DNA of 64,000 bases. It comes from JAKALX01 sp964508715 (GTDB taxonomy: Bacteria > Chloroflexota > Dehalococcoidia > Tepidiformales > Tepidiformaceae). The stretch is from NCBI GenBank assembly GCA_964508715.1, contig CAZDUX010000014.1, positions 1 through 64,000 of the forward strand, in the 5' to 3' direction. Positions 42,061 to 52,290 of this stretch are shown one piece after another. The notes under the pieces are model-generated. The model was not told the DNA's origin. It searched no databases and saw only the letters and a program-made list of their open reading frames with translations. Numbering within the stretch: position 1 is the stretch's first letter; every line of letters starts with the position of its first letter. The position numbers were made by a program, and so were the translations under genes.

Positions 42061-44337
42061 TCATCCGGCGTACGCAGCCAGGTATCGAGCATAATGCTCC
42101 ATGACCTTTTCGACATAATCACGCGTCTCCGGGATATCGATCGCCTCGGCCGTCGTTGGCCCATCTGCCCCTGTCCCCGCACGATCCGCCCACCTTGCCG
42201 CGTTGCCAGGCCCCGCGTTGTATGCCCCCAACGCCAGGTACGCGTTCCCATACCGGGCGAGCTGCCCCCCAAGGTAGAACGCACCAAACCTCAGGCTCAC
42301 CGCCGGCCGAAAGAGATCATCCGCCACGAAGTGCTCTACCCCCAGGGCCTCCGCGATACTCGCTCCCGTCGGTGGAATCACCTGCGTCAGCCCAAGCGCA
42401 CCCGCGTGCGACCCGGCAGCCGGGTCCCAGTAACTCTCCTGCCGCACCATCGCCGCCAGGAAAAGCGGGTCCAGCCCATATTCGTGGGCTTCAGCATCTA
42501 CCTGCGCGACATAATCTACTGGATAGGCAATCCGCAGCAGATCCCTCGGCACGAGCTCCCACGGTACGCCCAATACCCCCTCCAATCGGGCAGCAAGCTG
42601 CGCCGCCACATCCACCATCCCCAGCGAACGCGCCTCGCGCGCCAGCTCGAGCACACGCCACGGTCCCGCACCCCGCGCAGCCTCATTCAGCGCAGCCGCC
42701 GCCTCTTCCCTCAGTCCAACCGCCAGCAGGTCCGCCGCCGCGGTCGGCCCTGTACCGGGCAGCGTTCCCGGAACAATCCCGTTGAGCCACGATTCGAGCC
42801 CGGCCCAGTCAACATCCGTCACGAGTCTCCGCGCACGAAACGAGCCATCCAGTGCGGGTCTTTCCCCGATTCGGCGCGCGGCCTCCGTCCCGTAAAATCC
42901 CAGCGGGTCCGCGCTGTAGGCAGCAGCGAAATCCGCCTTCGCAGCCTCGCCCTTCCCCAGCTCCTCCTCCGCTCGCCCCTTCCAGTACAGCAGCCTGGCG
43001 TCCCTCTCCCCGGCAATGCCGCTCCATCCCTCCACCGCACCGGCAGCATCGCCCGCCTGCAGAAGCGCATACCCCGCCCGGAACGCCGCCTCGCCGGTGA
43101 ACTCCCCACCAGGGCCGTTGGCTACGAGCTCCCGGTAGCGCGCGGCCGCACTTCGCTCATCTCCCGTCCCTTCCATCACGCGGGCTGCCCAGTACTTCGC
43201 ACGATGAACATACGGCGAGTTCGCCCCCGTACCGGCCGCCGCGTCGTACCACGCAATCGCCAGCCGCGCCTCGCCCTCATCCTCGAACGCCGCCCCAAGA
43301 TAGAACGCCCGAAATGCAAGCGCCTCCGCCGATATTCCCGGCTCCGTCACCGCCTTCTCCAGCACCGCCTGCGCCTCCGCGTACGCCCCCCGCCGGTACT
43401 GCACCAGTCCCGCCTGACCCGCATCGACAGCTATCCCCGCCGCCTGCAGGGCCTCCAATGCCGGGTACGCTGCCGGCGACCCCGCTGAACCGTTGACGAT
43501 CGCCTCGAGTTGCCTCACGAACGTGCCCTGGTCACCTGCCCGGCGGGACACCATCGCGAGCTCGAGCCGGTCTCCAGCGTCCCCCGACAGCACAACCAGC
43601 CGCGCCAGCCACCGCGCGAGCGCCGTATCGTCGCCAGCCGCTCGCGCCGCTGCCGCCCGATCCCTGGCAATCGTTTCGTCGAACCCGGCAGGCAGGTTTG
43701 GGAGAGCCGTCAGCCGTTCCCACTGCGCCTCCGCTCCCGGATCTCCCCCCGCCGAAAGTGCCCGTGCATAGGCCAGCACGACATAAGGTTGCAGCGCGTC
43801 ATTCGTACCCTTCAACGCCTCCACCCGAAGTGCCTCCGCCGCAGAACCAAACGCATTCGAATCGAGCAGCCGGACGCCAAGCAGGTACGCGCTCCTTCGC
43901 GCCGTCACACTCCCGGCGGGGGCCGTACCCACCGCCTCCTTGAGCAGCGCCACACCCCTTGCACTGTCACCCGCCTGGTAGCGGGCCACGCTCGCCCCCA
44001 GGGCCGCAGCCGCCTTCACCTCGGGGTCCCGGGCGCCGTTCGCTATCGCCTCGTATCCGCTCGCAGCCTCCTCGAGGCGGCCCTCGCGGAGCAGCTTCGC
44101 TGCCGTCGCCAGCGCTTCCGGTGATTCCCCAAAGGGCGTCGGCATCGAAACGCTCGTCGCTGTCGCCGTCCACGCCGCGGTTGCGACAGCCGTCGAGGGG
44201 CTGCTCTCCCCTCCACCCCCCGACTTCGACCCCGAACCACCGCCACACCCGGCAACAGGCACCACAACAACGCACATCACCACGATCGCCGCACGCAACG
44301 CATCGCCCGGCCCCGGGCGGTTGCCCTTGGATGCCAC
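42061..44337 (-). CDS. Soluble lytic transglycosylase-like lipoprotein (SLT/TPR)
   Basis: A 758-residue predicted lipoprotein with lipobox VAGC at about residues 27-30. A central helical superhelix of TPR-like repeats (about 75-570) is followed by the SLT catalytic domain near the C-terminus: VRQESYWDP with the catalytic Glu, GALGLTQVIPPTG, and AYNAGPGNAARW. It cleaves peptidoglycan to 1,6-anhydro products. GTG 44337 has TAGCAT (ATGCTA at 44345-44350) 7 nt upstream, the leaderless form. It is divergent from alr, another cell-wall gene. Confidence 0.92.
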   Translation of the reverse strand: MASKGNRPGPGDALRAAIVVMCVVVVPVAGCGGGSGSKSGGGGESSPSTAVATAAWTATATSVSMPTPFGESPEALATAAKLLREGRLEEAASGYEAIANGARDPEVKAAAALGASVARYQAGDSARGVALLKEAVGTAPAGSVTARRSAYLLGVRLLDSNAFGSAAEALRVEALKGTNDALQPYVVLAYARALSAGGDPGAEAQWERLTALPNLPAGFDETIARDRAAAARAAGDDTALARWLARLVVLSGDAGDRLELAMVSRRAGDQGTFVRQLEAIVNGSAGSPAAYPALEALQAAGIAVDAGQAGLVQYRRGAYAEAQAVLEKAVTEPGISAEALAFRAFYLGAAFEDEGEARLAIAWYDAAAGTGANSPYVHRAKYWAARVMEGTGDERSAAARYRELVANGPGGEFTGEAAFRAGYALLQAGDAAGAVEGWSGIAGERDARLLYWKGRAEEELGKGEAAKADFAAAYSADPLGFYGTEAARRIGERPALDGSFRARRLVTDVDWAGLESWLNGIVPGTLPGTGPTAAADLLAVGLREEAAAALNEAARGAGPWRVLELAREARSLGMVDVAAQLAARLEGVLGVPWELVPRDLLRIAYPVDYVAQVDAEAHEYGLDPLFLAAMVRQESYWDPAAGSHAGALGLTQVIPPTGASIAEALGVEHFVADDLFRPAVSLRFGAFYLGGQLARYGNAYLALGAYNAGPGNAARWADRAGTGADGPTTAEAIDIPETRDYVEKVMEHYARYLAAYAG

Positions 44338-44379
44338 GAACCCGATGCTAGGTTTTCACGACGACGCGCGTCAAAACAT

Positions 44380-45597
44380 ATGCGAGCGATATCGGAAAGA
44401 CAGGCGAACCTCATGCCCACCGCCACATCGACGCCCGCGAAACCACTCGGCTCACTCCGCGACCTGACCACCAGCCGCAACGCCTGGATCGAAATCGACC
44501 TCGACGCCCTCGACCATAACGTCGCTACCATGCGCTCGCTCGTCGGCCCCGGCATCGAACTCATCGCCGTCGTCAAGGCGAACGCCTACGGCGCTGGCGC
44601 CGAAGTCCTGGCCCCCGCGCTCGAGGCGGCCGGTGTCGAACGCTTTGCCGTCGTCTGGCCCGCCGAGGCATTGAATCTCCGCGCAGCCGGCGTCACCCGC
44701 CCCATCCTCGTCCTTGGCCATGCTTTCCCGGCCGATGCACCAGCAGCCGTCGCCGCGAATATCACCCTCACATGTCACTCCCTGGCCCTCGGGCACGCCA
44801 TCTCCGAAGCTGCCCTCGCCCGCGGCACCACCGCGACTGTCCATATCAAGGTCGATACCGGCCTCCACCGCTTCGGCGTCAACCTCGACCAGGCGGTCGC
44901 TCTCGCTCAAGCCCTCCGCTCGATGCCCGGCCTCGATGTCGAGGGCCTCACGACCCATATGGCCAACGCCGACGAGCCCGATGATTCCTTCTCAGAACTC
45001 CAGGACCAACGCTTCGCCCACGTCGCCGAGCTCCTCCCCTGGATCCGCTACCGCCACACCGCCAACTCCGCGACCGCCCTCCGCCGCGATGAGTTCCGCT
45101 ACGATGGCGTCCGCCTCGGCCTCGCCCTCCACGGGATACAGCCAGCGAACACCCCTCCCGCCGGCCTCCGCCCCATCCTCTCCGTCCGTGCGCGAGTCGC
45201 CCGCGTCAGCGACGTCCCGCCCGGCGAGGGCGTGAGCTACGGCCTTCGCTGGCACCCCCGCGACCCCGCCCGGGTGGCGCTCGTACCCGTTGGCTACGGC
45301 GATGGCTGGCGCCGATCACTGGGAAACGAAGGCCATGTACTCATCGCCGGCCACCGCTGCCCCATGGTTGGCACCCTCTGCATGGACCAGTTCATCGCCG
45401 ACGTCACGGCCCTACCCTCCGTCAGCGAAGGCGACGAGATCACCCTCCTCGGCCGCCAGGGAGACGATGAACTCTCCGCGACTGAGGTCGCAGCCGTCGC
45501 CGGCACGATCCCCTGGGATATCTTCGCCTCCCTCCAGGCGCGGTTGCCACGCATCTATCACCGCCATCACGAGGTCACAGCAGTCATCGGCCCCTGA
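44380..45597 (+). CDS. alr: Alanine racemase
   Basis: A 405-residue PLP enzyme that makes D-alanine for peptidoglycan. The PLP lysine is K66 in AVVKANAYGAG. The catalytic Tyr is in GEGVSYGLRW. The dimer and substrate segments KVDTGLHRFGV, THMANADEPDDSF and PMVGTLCMDQFIADVT are present. The first about 32 residues before NAWIEIDLDALDHN exceed the usual start, so ATG 44413 is possible. It is divergent from the lytic transglycosylase gene. Confidence 0.95.
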   Translation: MRAISERQANLMPTATSTPAKPLGSLRDLTTSRNAWIEIDLDALDHNVATMRSLVGPGIELIAVVKANAYGAGAEVLAPALEAAGVERFAVVWPAEALNLRAAGVTRPILVLGHAFPADAPAAVAANITLTCHSLALGHAISEAALARGTTATVHIKVDTGLHRFGVNLDQAVALAQALRSMPGLDVEGLTTHMANADEPDDSFSELQDQRFAHVAELLPWIRYRHTANSATALRRDEFRYDGVRLGLALHGIQPANTPPAGLRPILSVRARVARVSDVPPGEGVSYGLRWHPRDPARVALVPVGYGDGWRRSLGNEGHVLIAGHRCPMVGTLCMDQFIADVTALPSVSEGDEITLLGRQGDDELSATEVAAVAGTIPWDIFASLQARLPRIYHRHHEVTAVIGP

Positions 45598-45683
45598 CTA
45601 CAGCCCTCCGAACATGCCGGAACCCCGCCTCCGAAGGCTGTTATGCCACTGCAATACCCCCCGCACCCGATTACCTGTCCCCA

Positions 45684-46145
45684 ATGCCCATCCCTCCCGA
45701 GAATCAATCACAGTCCGGAAATGGGAGCCTGGTCGTGCCGGATAGCCCCGAGGCCCGCGTGCCTCCTACCTCTGCAACTCCACCACCCGAACCCTCCATC
45801 ACTGGCCGGGCACTCGCCGTCGACCCCGACGCCGGCGTCCGGCGCGTCATCGCCCTCGTCCTCGAAGAGCTCGGCTTCGTCACCCATGCTGTCGCCGACG
45901 CCGAAAGCGCCCTCGAGCTCCTGCCGACCCTCAATCCCCACCTCGTTATCACCGAGGTGCGCCTCCCCGGCATGAGCGGGCCCGACCTGGTGCGGGCGAT
46001 CCGCGCGCTGCCCCACAAGGCCCCCCACATCCTCCTCATGAGCGCCTATCCCCGTCCCGGGCACTCCGGCGAAACCGTCTTCATGCCGAAGCCGCTCCAC
46101 TTCGAGCGCCTCCTCCAGGTCGCCCGCGATGCCCTGTCCGGCTAA
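45684..46145 (+). CDS. Receiver-domain protein with Glu at the phosphorylation site
   Basis: A 153-residue protein with a disordered Pro/Ser-rich N-terminus (about 1-38) and a single receiver domain. The phospho-acceptor aspartate is replaced by E91 in LVITEVRLPGMSG. The acidic pair is thinned to one Asp (AVDPDAG), while S120 (MSAYP) and the conserved K136 (FMPKPLHF) remain. A Glu here may mimic the phosphorylated state, so it could be a constitutively active or redox-type pseudo-receiver. There is no output domain and no kinase gene nearby. The start is ATG 45684; it is convergent with the zinc-ribbon gene. Confidence 0.8.
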   Translation: MPIPPENQSQSGNGSLVVPDSPEARVPPTSATPPPEPSITGRALAVDPDAGVRRVIALVLEELGFVTHAVADAESALELLPTLNPHLVITEVRLPGMSGPDLVRAIRALPHKAPHILLMSAYPRPGHSGETVFMPKPLHFERLLQVARDALSG

Positions 46146-46176
46146 GCCCGCGCCGTTCTCTCCACCACACAAGAAA

Positions 46177-46204
46177 GGGGCGCTCCTCCAAAGAAGAGCG
46201 CCCC
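46177..46204. terminator. Bidirectional terminator
   Basis: GGGGCGCTC (46177-46185) pairs with GAGCGCCCC (46196-46204). The minus-strand side is followed by TTTCTT. It lies between the convergent receiver and zinc-ribbon genes. Confidence 0.75.
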
Positions 46205-46248
46205 GTCCTGTTCGTGCCTCAGCTCACACGGTCAACCCGCGGGGCGAG

Positions 46249-46698
46249 TTACCAGCGCCGGTCGCGGCCACCACCGCCACCGCCACCGCGGCTCCCGCCA
46301 CCACCATAGCCGCCACGGCCACCGCCGCCGCCGCCATAACCACCACCGCCGCCACCGCCACCGTAGCCACCGCTGCGGCCGCCACCACCATACCCGCCAC
46401 CACCAGCCGGGCGGCTCGACGGAGTGAAGCAGTCGTTGCAGTAGACCGGGCGGTCACCACGTGGTTCGAACGGGACCCGCGCCTCGCGCCCGCAGGACGC
46501 ACAGGTTGCGGTGAACATCTCGCGGGCCTGCCCGCGGTTCCCGCCGCCCGATTCGCCCTTGCGGGCAGAGCGGCAGTTAGGGCAACGGCGAGGTTCATTC
46601 GTGAACCCCTTCGAAGCATGGAATTCCTGCTCCCCCGCGGTGAATGTGAATTCAGCGCCACAATCGGAGCAGATCAGGGTTTTGTCGGTGTACGGCAC
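46249..46698 (-). CDS. Double zinc-ribbon protein with Gly-rich tail
   Basis: A 149-residue protein. GTG 46698 is chosen because GGAGGT is 6 nt upstream, which leaves VPYTDKTLICSDCGAEFTFTAGE as the N-terminus. Two zinc ribbons are visible: CSDC with CPNC, and CASC with CNDC. From about residue 88 the chain is almost only Gly, Tyr, Ser and Arg (GGYGGGG, RGG-like repeats), as in nucleic-acid-binding proteins of the CspA or RGG type. It may bind RNA or DNA and self-associate. The two-ribbon N-terminus is common in Chloroflexota; function is unknown. Confidence 0.85.
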   Translation of the reverse strand: MPYTDKTLICSDCGAEFTFTAGEQEFHASKGFTNEPRRCPNCRSARKGESGGGNRGQAREMFTATCASCGREARVPFEPRGDRPVYCNDCFTPSSRPAGGGGYGGGGRSGGYGGGGGGGGYGGGGGGRGGYGGGGSRGGGGGGGRDRRW

Positions 46699-46951
46699 TC
46701 GACGACCTCCAAACATTTCTAGGATTCCGCGGTCTTTCGAGCACCAGGTGGGAACGTGGACAGATTGAACGTGGAGAACCTGTCCTCAGAGTACGGCCAA
46801 TAGGGCTTCGTTGAATAGCCTGCACCGGTAAATCTCACTTCGTCTGCGAATCACCCCCCACCCCCGCCGTGCCCCAACCGGCCAATCTGGTACAGGCCGC
46901 TCCCTCCTTCCGTTCCGCCTTTTCTTCCCCTAAACTCAGGAAAGAGCCCCT

Positions 46952-46978
46952 TTAGCACTCCCCCGTGGCGAGTGCTAA
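46952..46978 (+). promoter_or_regulatory. CIRCE element at the hrcA promoter
   Basis: TTAGCACTC, a 9-nt spacer, GAGTGCTAA: an exact CIRCE, the operator of the HrcA heat-shock repressor. TAATAT (46976-46981), the -10 box, overlaps its right arm, so HrcA bound here should shut off its own operon. The rest of 46717-46951 holds no gene. Confidence 0.97.
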
Positions 46979-46999
46979 TATGCCTCCATAGGGTTGATA

Positions 47000-48028
47000 A
47001 TGGTGTTGTCAGACCGCCGCGCGCGCATCCTTGCCCTCATCGTCGAGGACTTCGTCGATTCGGCCCAGCCGATCGGCTCGCAGGCACTTGTCGGCCGCCA
47101 TGCACTCTCCCTCTCCAGCGCAACCGTCCGCAACGAGATGGCAGCGCTCGAAGAAGAAGGCATGATCACCCACCCTCATACCTCCGCCGGCCGAATCCCC
47201 AGCCACCGCGGCTACCGCTACTACGTCTCGTCCCTCATGGGCGAACGCGGCCTCCCCGAGCAGGACCAACTCAAGATCCTCCACCAGTTCCACCAGAGCG
47301 CCCGCGAACTCGAAAACTGGACATCCCTCGCCGCGAGCGTCCTGGCCCAATCACTCGGTAACGTCGCACTCGTCACTCAGCCACGCATCGCCGAGGTTCG
47401 CCTCAAGCAACTCCAGCTTGTCGAGCTCACCGAAAATCGCGCACTCCTCATCGCCGTCACCATGGATGGCGTGGCCCACCAGCAGATCGTCGAGTTCCCA
47501 GCCCCCGCACACCAGGAACACCTCTCACGCCTCGCCACTCGCCTCAACGCCGACCTCGCCGGCACAACCGCCTCCGACCTTCCCCATCGTGACCTCCCGG
47601 AGCCACCCGGCCCGCTCGAACGCACCGTCGTCGCCGCGCTCACCGACATCCTCCTGCGCGAACAGGAACGCACACTCGAAGCCCCCATCGTCGAAGGCGT
47701 GCGCGACATGCTCCGCCAGCCCGAGTTTGGCCACTCCGACCGCATGCTCGACACCCTCGAAGCTGTCGACGAGCGCCGCCTCGGTGAAGCGATTCCCTCC
47801 GACGCCGTCGCCGCGGGCGGCCTCGCCATCGTCATCGGCGATGAGAACCGCGAGGGCCCCTACCAGGACATGAGCTTCGTCCTCGCCCGCTACGGCCCCC
47901 AGGAAAGCGGCGGCGTCCTCGGTGTCCTCGGCCCCACACGTATGGCCTATGCCGATGCCGTCGCCCACGTCCGCTACGTCAGCGAGTTGCTCACCGAGCT
48001 CATGCGGAGGCTCTACACCGACGACTAA
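47000..48028 (+). CDS. hrcA: Heat-inducible transcription repressor HrcA
   Basis: A 342-residue repressor that binds CIRCE and is released on heat shock. The N-terminal winged helix is LSDRRARILALIVEDFVDSAQPIGSQAL, then LSLSSATVRNEMAALEEEGMITHPHTSAGRIPSHRGYRYYV. A GAF-like dimer domain and the inserted helical region fill the rest. Codons TTG 46994, ATG 47000 and GTG 47003 are all in frame; ATG 47000 is preferred. The CIRCE just upstream means self-regulation. grpE and dnaK follow in the same orientation. Confidence 0.96.
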   Translation: MVLSDRRARILALIVEDFVDSAQPIGSQALVGRHALSLSSATVRNEMAALEEEGMITHPHTSAGRIPSHRGYRYYVSSLMGERGLPEQDQLKILHQFHQSARELENWTSLAASVLAQSLGNVALVTQPRIAEVRLKQLQLVELTENRALLIAVTMDGVAHQQIVEFPAPAHQEHLSRLATRLNADLAGTTASDLPHRDLPEPPGPLERTVVAALTDILLREQERTLEAPIVEGVRDMLRQPEFGHSDRMLDTLEAVDERRLGEAIPSDAVAAGGLAIVIGDENREGPYQDMSFVLARYGPQESGGVLGVLGPTRMAYADAVAHVRYVSELLTELMRRLYTDD

Positions 48029-48151
48029 CCACCCACAATCGATCGGCGTGGCCACGACGTGGCTACTCCCGCCCGCCTGCACATCCCCGCCTCTCGCAGC
48101 TTCCCCCATCGGGGCTCACCCTGCGAGAGAGACCACCCGCCTGGAGGCCCT

Positions 48152-48715
48152 ATGACAGCACACGATGAAGACGAACGAACCGCCGACCGCCGCTCGAGCG
48201 CATCGATGAACGACGGGCAGACCCCCGAAGGCAGCCAAACAGCCGCCGCCGGCGACACCGCAACCACCCTTGCCGACGCGCTCGAGAAAGCCGACAACTA
48301 CTACCGTAACTGGCAGCGAGCCGCCGCGGACTTCGCCAACTACAAGAAGCGCGTCGAGCAGGAGCGTGCCGAAAATGCCCGCCTCATCAAGGCAGCCCTG
48401 ATCATCAATCTCCTCCCCATCTACGACGACATGGATCGGGCAACGGGCACACTCGATACCGACCTCGAAAGCCTCAACTGGGTGCAGGGCATCCTCGCCA
48501 TCCAGCAGAAGTTCGCACGCCTCCTCGAGGCGCTCGATGTCCGCGAAATTCCCGCCGCGGGCGAGCCCTTCGACCCCCAGGTCCACGAAGCCGTCGCCCG
48601 CCAACCGGGCGAGGAAGGCAAGATCCTCCACGTCGCCCAGAAGGGCTACCTCCTCAGCGATAAGGTCATCCGCCCCGCGATGGTCATCGTCGGCGACGGC
48701 ACACCCGGCGGCTGA
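48152..48715 (+). CDS. grpE: Nucleotide exchange factor GrpE
   Basis: A 187-residue cofactor that releases ADP from DnaK. Its N-terminal tail is disordered (about 1-40). The long coiled coil starts at ADALEKADNYYRNWQRAAADFANYKKRVEQERAEN, and the beta domain carries FDPQVHEAVARQPGEEGKILHVAQKGYLLSDKVIRPAMVIV. GGAGG is placed 4 nt before ATG 48152. It is co-directional with hrcA (123 nt) and dnaK. Confidence 0.96.
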   Translation: MTAHDEDERTADRRSSASMNDGQTPEGSQTAAAGDTATTLADALEKADNYYRNWQRAAADFANYKKRVEQERAENARLIKAALIINLLPIYDDMDRATGTLDTDLESLNWVQGILAIQQKFARLLEALDVREIPAAGEPFDPQVHEAVARQPGEEGKILHVAQKGYLLSDKVIRPAMVIVGDGTPGG

Positions 48716-48785
48716 CGCGGCGCCCCGCCTTCCCCGTCAACAACCTCGATAGTCAAGGGCACTGGAGCCCGGGAGAATCTCAAGA

Positions 48786-50684
<1,899 letters not shown>

Positions 50685-50708
50685 TCCCGGCACCCGTTCC
50701 CAGGCACC

Positions 50709-50742
50709 GAAGAAGGGGCGCCCCGTTGGGCGCCCCTTCTTC
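50709..50742. terminator. Strong terminator after dnaK
   Basis: GAAGAAGGGGCGCCC (50709-50723) pairs perfectly over 15 bp with GGGCGCCCCTTCTTC (50728-50742) with a 4-nt loop. It ends the heat-shock operon and may also work for the convergent methyltransferase gene. Confidence 0.85.
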
Positions 50743-50832
50743 ACACCCCCGCGCAACCAAATGCCAAACGACAGCGAGGGCACCCACCGGAACTTCGGCC
50801 TGTTCTCGCGAAACCCGCCAACCGCTCCCCCG

Positions 50833-51672
50833 CTACGAATCCAGCCTCTCGAACACCACATCCGCCATCCCCGCAAAACGCCTCCGCATCACCTCGATCG
50901 CCTCCGGGTTGTCATCGGCCAGGAGAAACCGGCGTCCAAGCTCTGCCGCCGCCGCACCCGTCGTCCCGCTCCCTGCAAAGAAGTCCAGCACCAGGTCCCC
51001 CCGGTTCGAACTCGCCTGAACGATGCGCCGCAGAATCCCCAGCGGCTTCTGTGTTGGATACCCCGTCTTCTCTCGTCCGTTCGTCGGAACGATCGTGTGC
51101 CACCATGTGTCCGTCGGCGTCTTTCCCCGCGCCGCCTTCTCCGGGCCAACGAGCCCCGGCGAAAGATACGGGATCCGCTCGATCTCCTCGTAGTTGAACG
51201 TGTACCGCCCCGCATCCTTCACATAGACAAGGATCGTGTCGTGTTTCGGCGGCCAGCGCTTCTTCGTCCGCGCCCCATAGTCGTAAGCCCAGACCACCTC
51301 GTTCAGGAAACACCCCCGCCCGAAAATGCCATCGAGAAGCACCTTGCAGTAGTGCGCCTCACGGTAGTCGATGTGGAAGTACAGCGTCCCGTCATCCGCC
51401 AGCACCCGGTACGCCTCGCACAGCCGCGGCTCCAGGAACGCCAGGTAATCGTCGAACGAATCCTCGTACGCCCGGCTCCCCAGCCATGTCGTGCGGTACC
51501 GGTTGCCGCCGAACCCCGTCCGGTCGCCATCCTCATCGCGAACAGTCCGGAGCTGCTCCCGCCGCTGCTCCTTCCCCGTGTTGAACGGCGGGTCGATGTA
51601 CACCAGGTTCGCCATCCCGTCCGGCAGGCTGCGCAACAGCGCAAGGTTCTCGGCCAATACCACCCGATTCAT
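50833..51672 (-). CDS. Site-specific DNA methyltransferase (adenine/cytosine N-methylating, beta class)
   Basis: A 279-residue DNA methyltransferase. The catalytic DPPFNTG lies near the N-terminus (about 27-33) and the SAM-binding FFAGSGTTGAAAAELGR near the C-terminus (about 232-248), the order of the beta class of N6-adenine or N4-cytosine enzymes. RFLLADDNPEA and the target-recognition region (about 60-200, with TPTDTWWHTIVP) are seen. Start ATG 51672 has TACGCT 7 nt upstream (AGCGTA at 51680-51685), the leaderless form. No restriction endonuclease adjoins it, so it is an orphan. Confidence 0.9.
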   Translation of the reverse strand: MNRVVLAENLALLRSLPDGMANLVYIDPPFNTGKEQRREQLRTVRDEDGDRTGFGGNRYRTTWLGSRAYEDSFDDYLAFLEPRLCEAYRVLADDGTLYFHIDYREAHYCKVLLDGIFGRGCFLNEVVWAYDYGARTKKRWPPKHDTILVYVKDAGRYTFNYEEIERIPYLSPGLVGPEKAARGKTPTDTWWHTIVPTNGREKTGYPTQKPLGILRRIVQASSNRGDLVLDFFAGSGTTGAAAAELGRRFLLADDNPEAIEVMRRRFAGMADVVFERLDS

Positions 51673-51735
51673 CGCTTGCAGCGTATCCGCACCCGCCGCA
51701 CACCGCATGTCCCGCTACTCCGCTACCATCACCCC

Positions 51736-52230
51736 GTGACTCGCGAAGAGCCGATCGTCCGCCCAACCGCACGGGTCATCCTCCTCGACCCCAATGACCG
51801 CGTCCTCCTCTTTCGCGTCTATGACGAACGCCTCCCCGCTCCCAGGCCGTTTTGGATTACACCCGGCGGCGGCCTCGAAGCCGGCGAAGACTACGTCACC
51901 TGTATCCACCGCGAAATCATCGAGGAGACCGGGATCCCCAGCGTCGAACTCGGGCCCTGCGTCTGGCTCCGTACCCACGCCTGGCCATGGGTCGATGGCC
52001 GTTGGTTCCAATCCATCGAACACTACTTCCTTGCCCGCACTCCCCACACCAACGTCGTACGCGATGGACACACAGCCGAAGAACGCCAGTTCCTCGGCCA
52101 GCACCGCTGGTTCAGTCTCGCCGAGCTCCGCACCCATCACGAGCCCCTCGTCCCCGCCGCGTTTCCCACACTCCTCGAACCGCTCCTCCAGGGCCTCATC
52201 CCGCCCGGCCCAATCACCGTCGGCGATTGA
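51736..52230 (+). CDS. Nudix hydrolase
   Basis: A 164-residue Nudix hydrolase that cleaves nucleoside diphosphates linked to other groups. The Nudix box is GGGLEAGEDYVTCIHREIIEETGI, complete with REIIEE. TACCAT (51724-51729) lies 6 nt before GTG 51736, suggesting a leaderless mRNA and fixing the start. Its substrate is unknown. It is divergent from the DNA methyltransferase. Confidence 0.9.
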   Translation: MTREEPIVRPTARVILLDPNDRVLLFRVYDERLPAPRPFWITPGGGLEAGEDYVTCIHREIIEETGIPSVELGPCVWLRTHAWPWVDGRWFQSIEHYFLARTPHTNVVRDGHTAEERQFLGQHRWFSLAELRTHHEPLVPAAFPTLLEPLLQGLIPPGPITVGD

Positions 52231-52290
52231 CTCCTGTCCCACCCTCGCCTTCGCGGGCTCAAAGCTCGCCTGCACCGTATCCTGTCCGCC

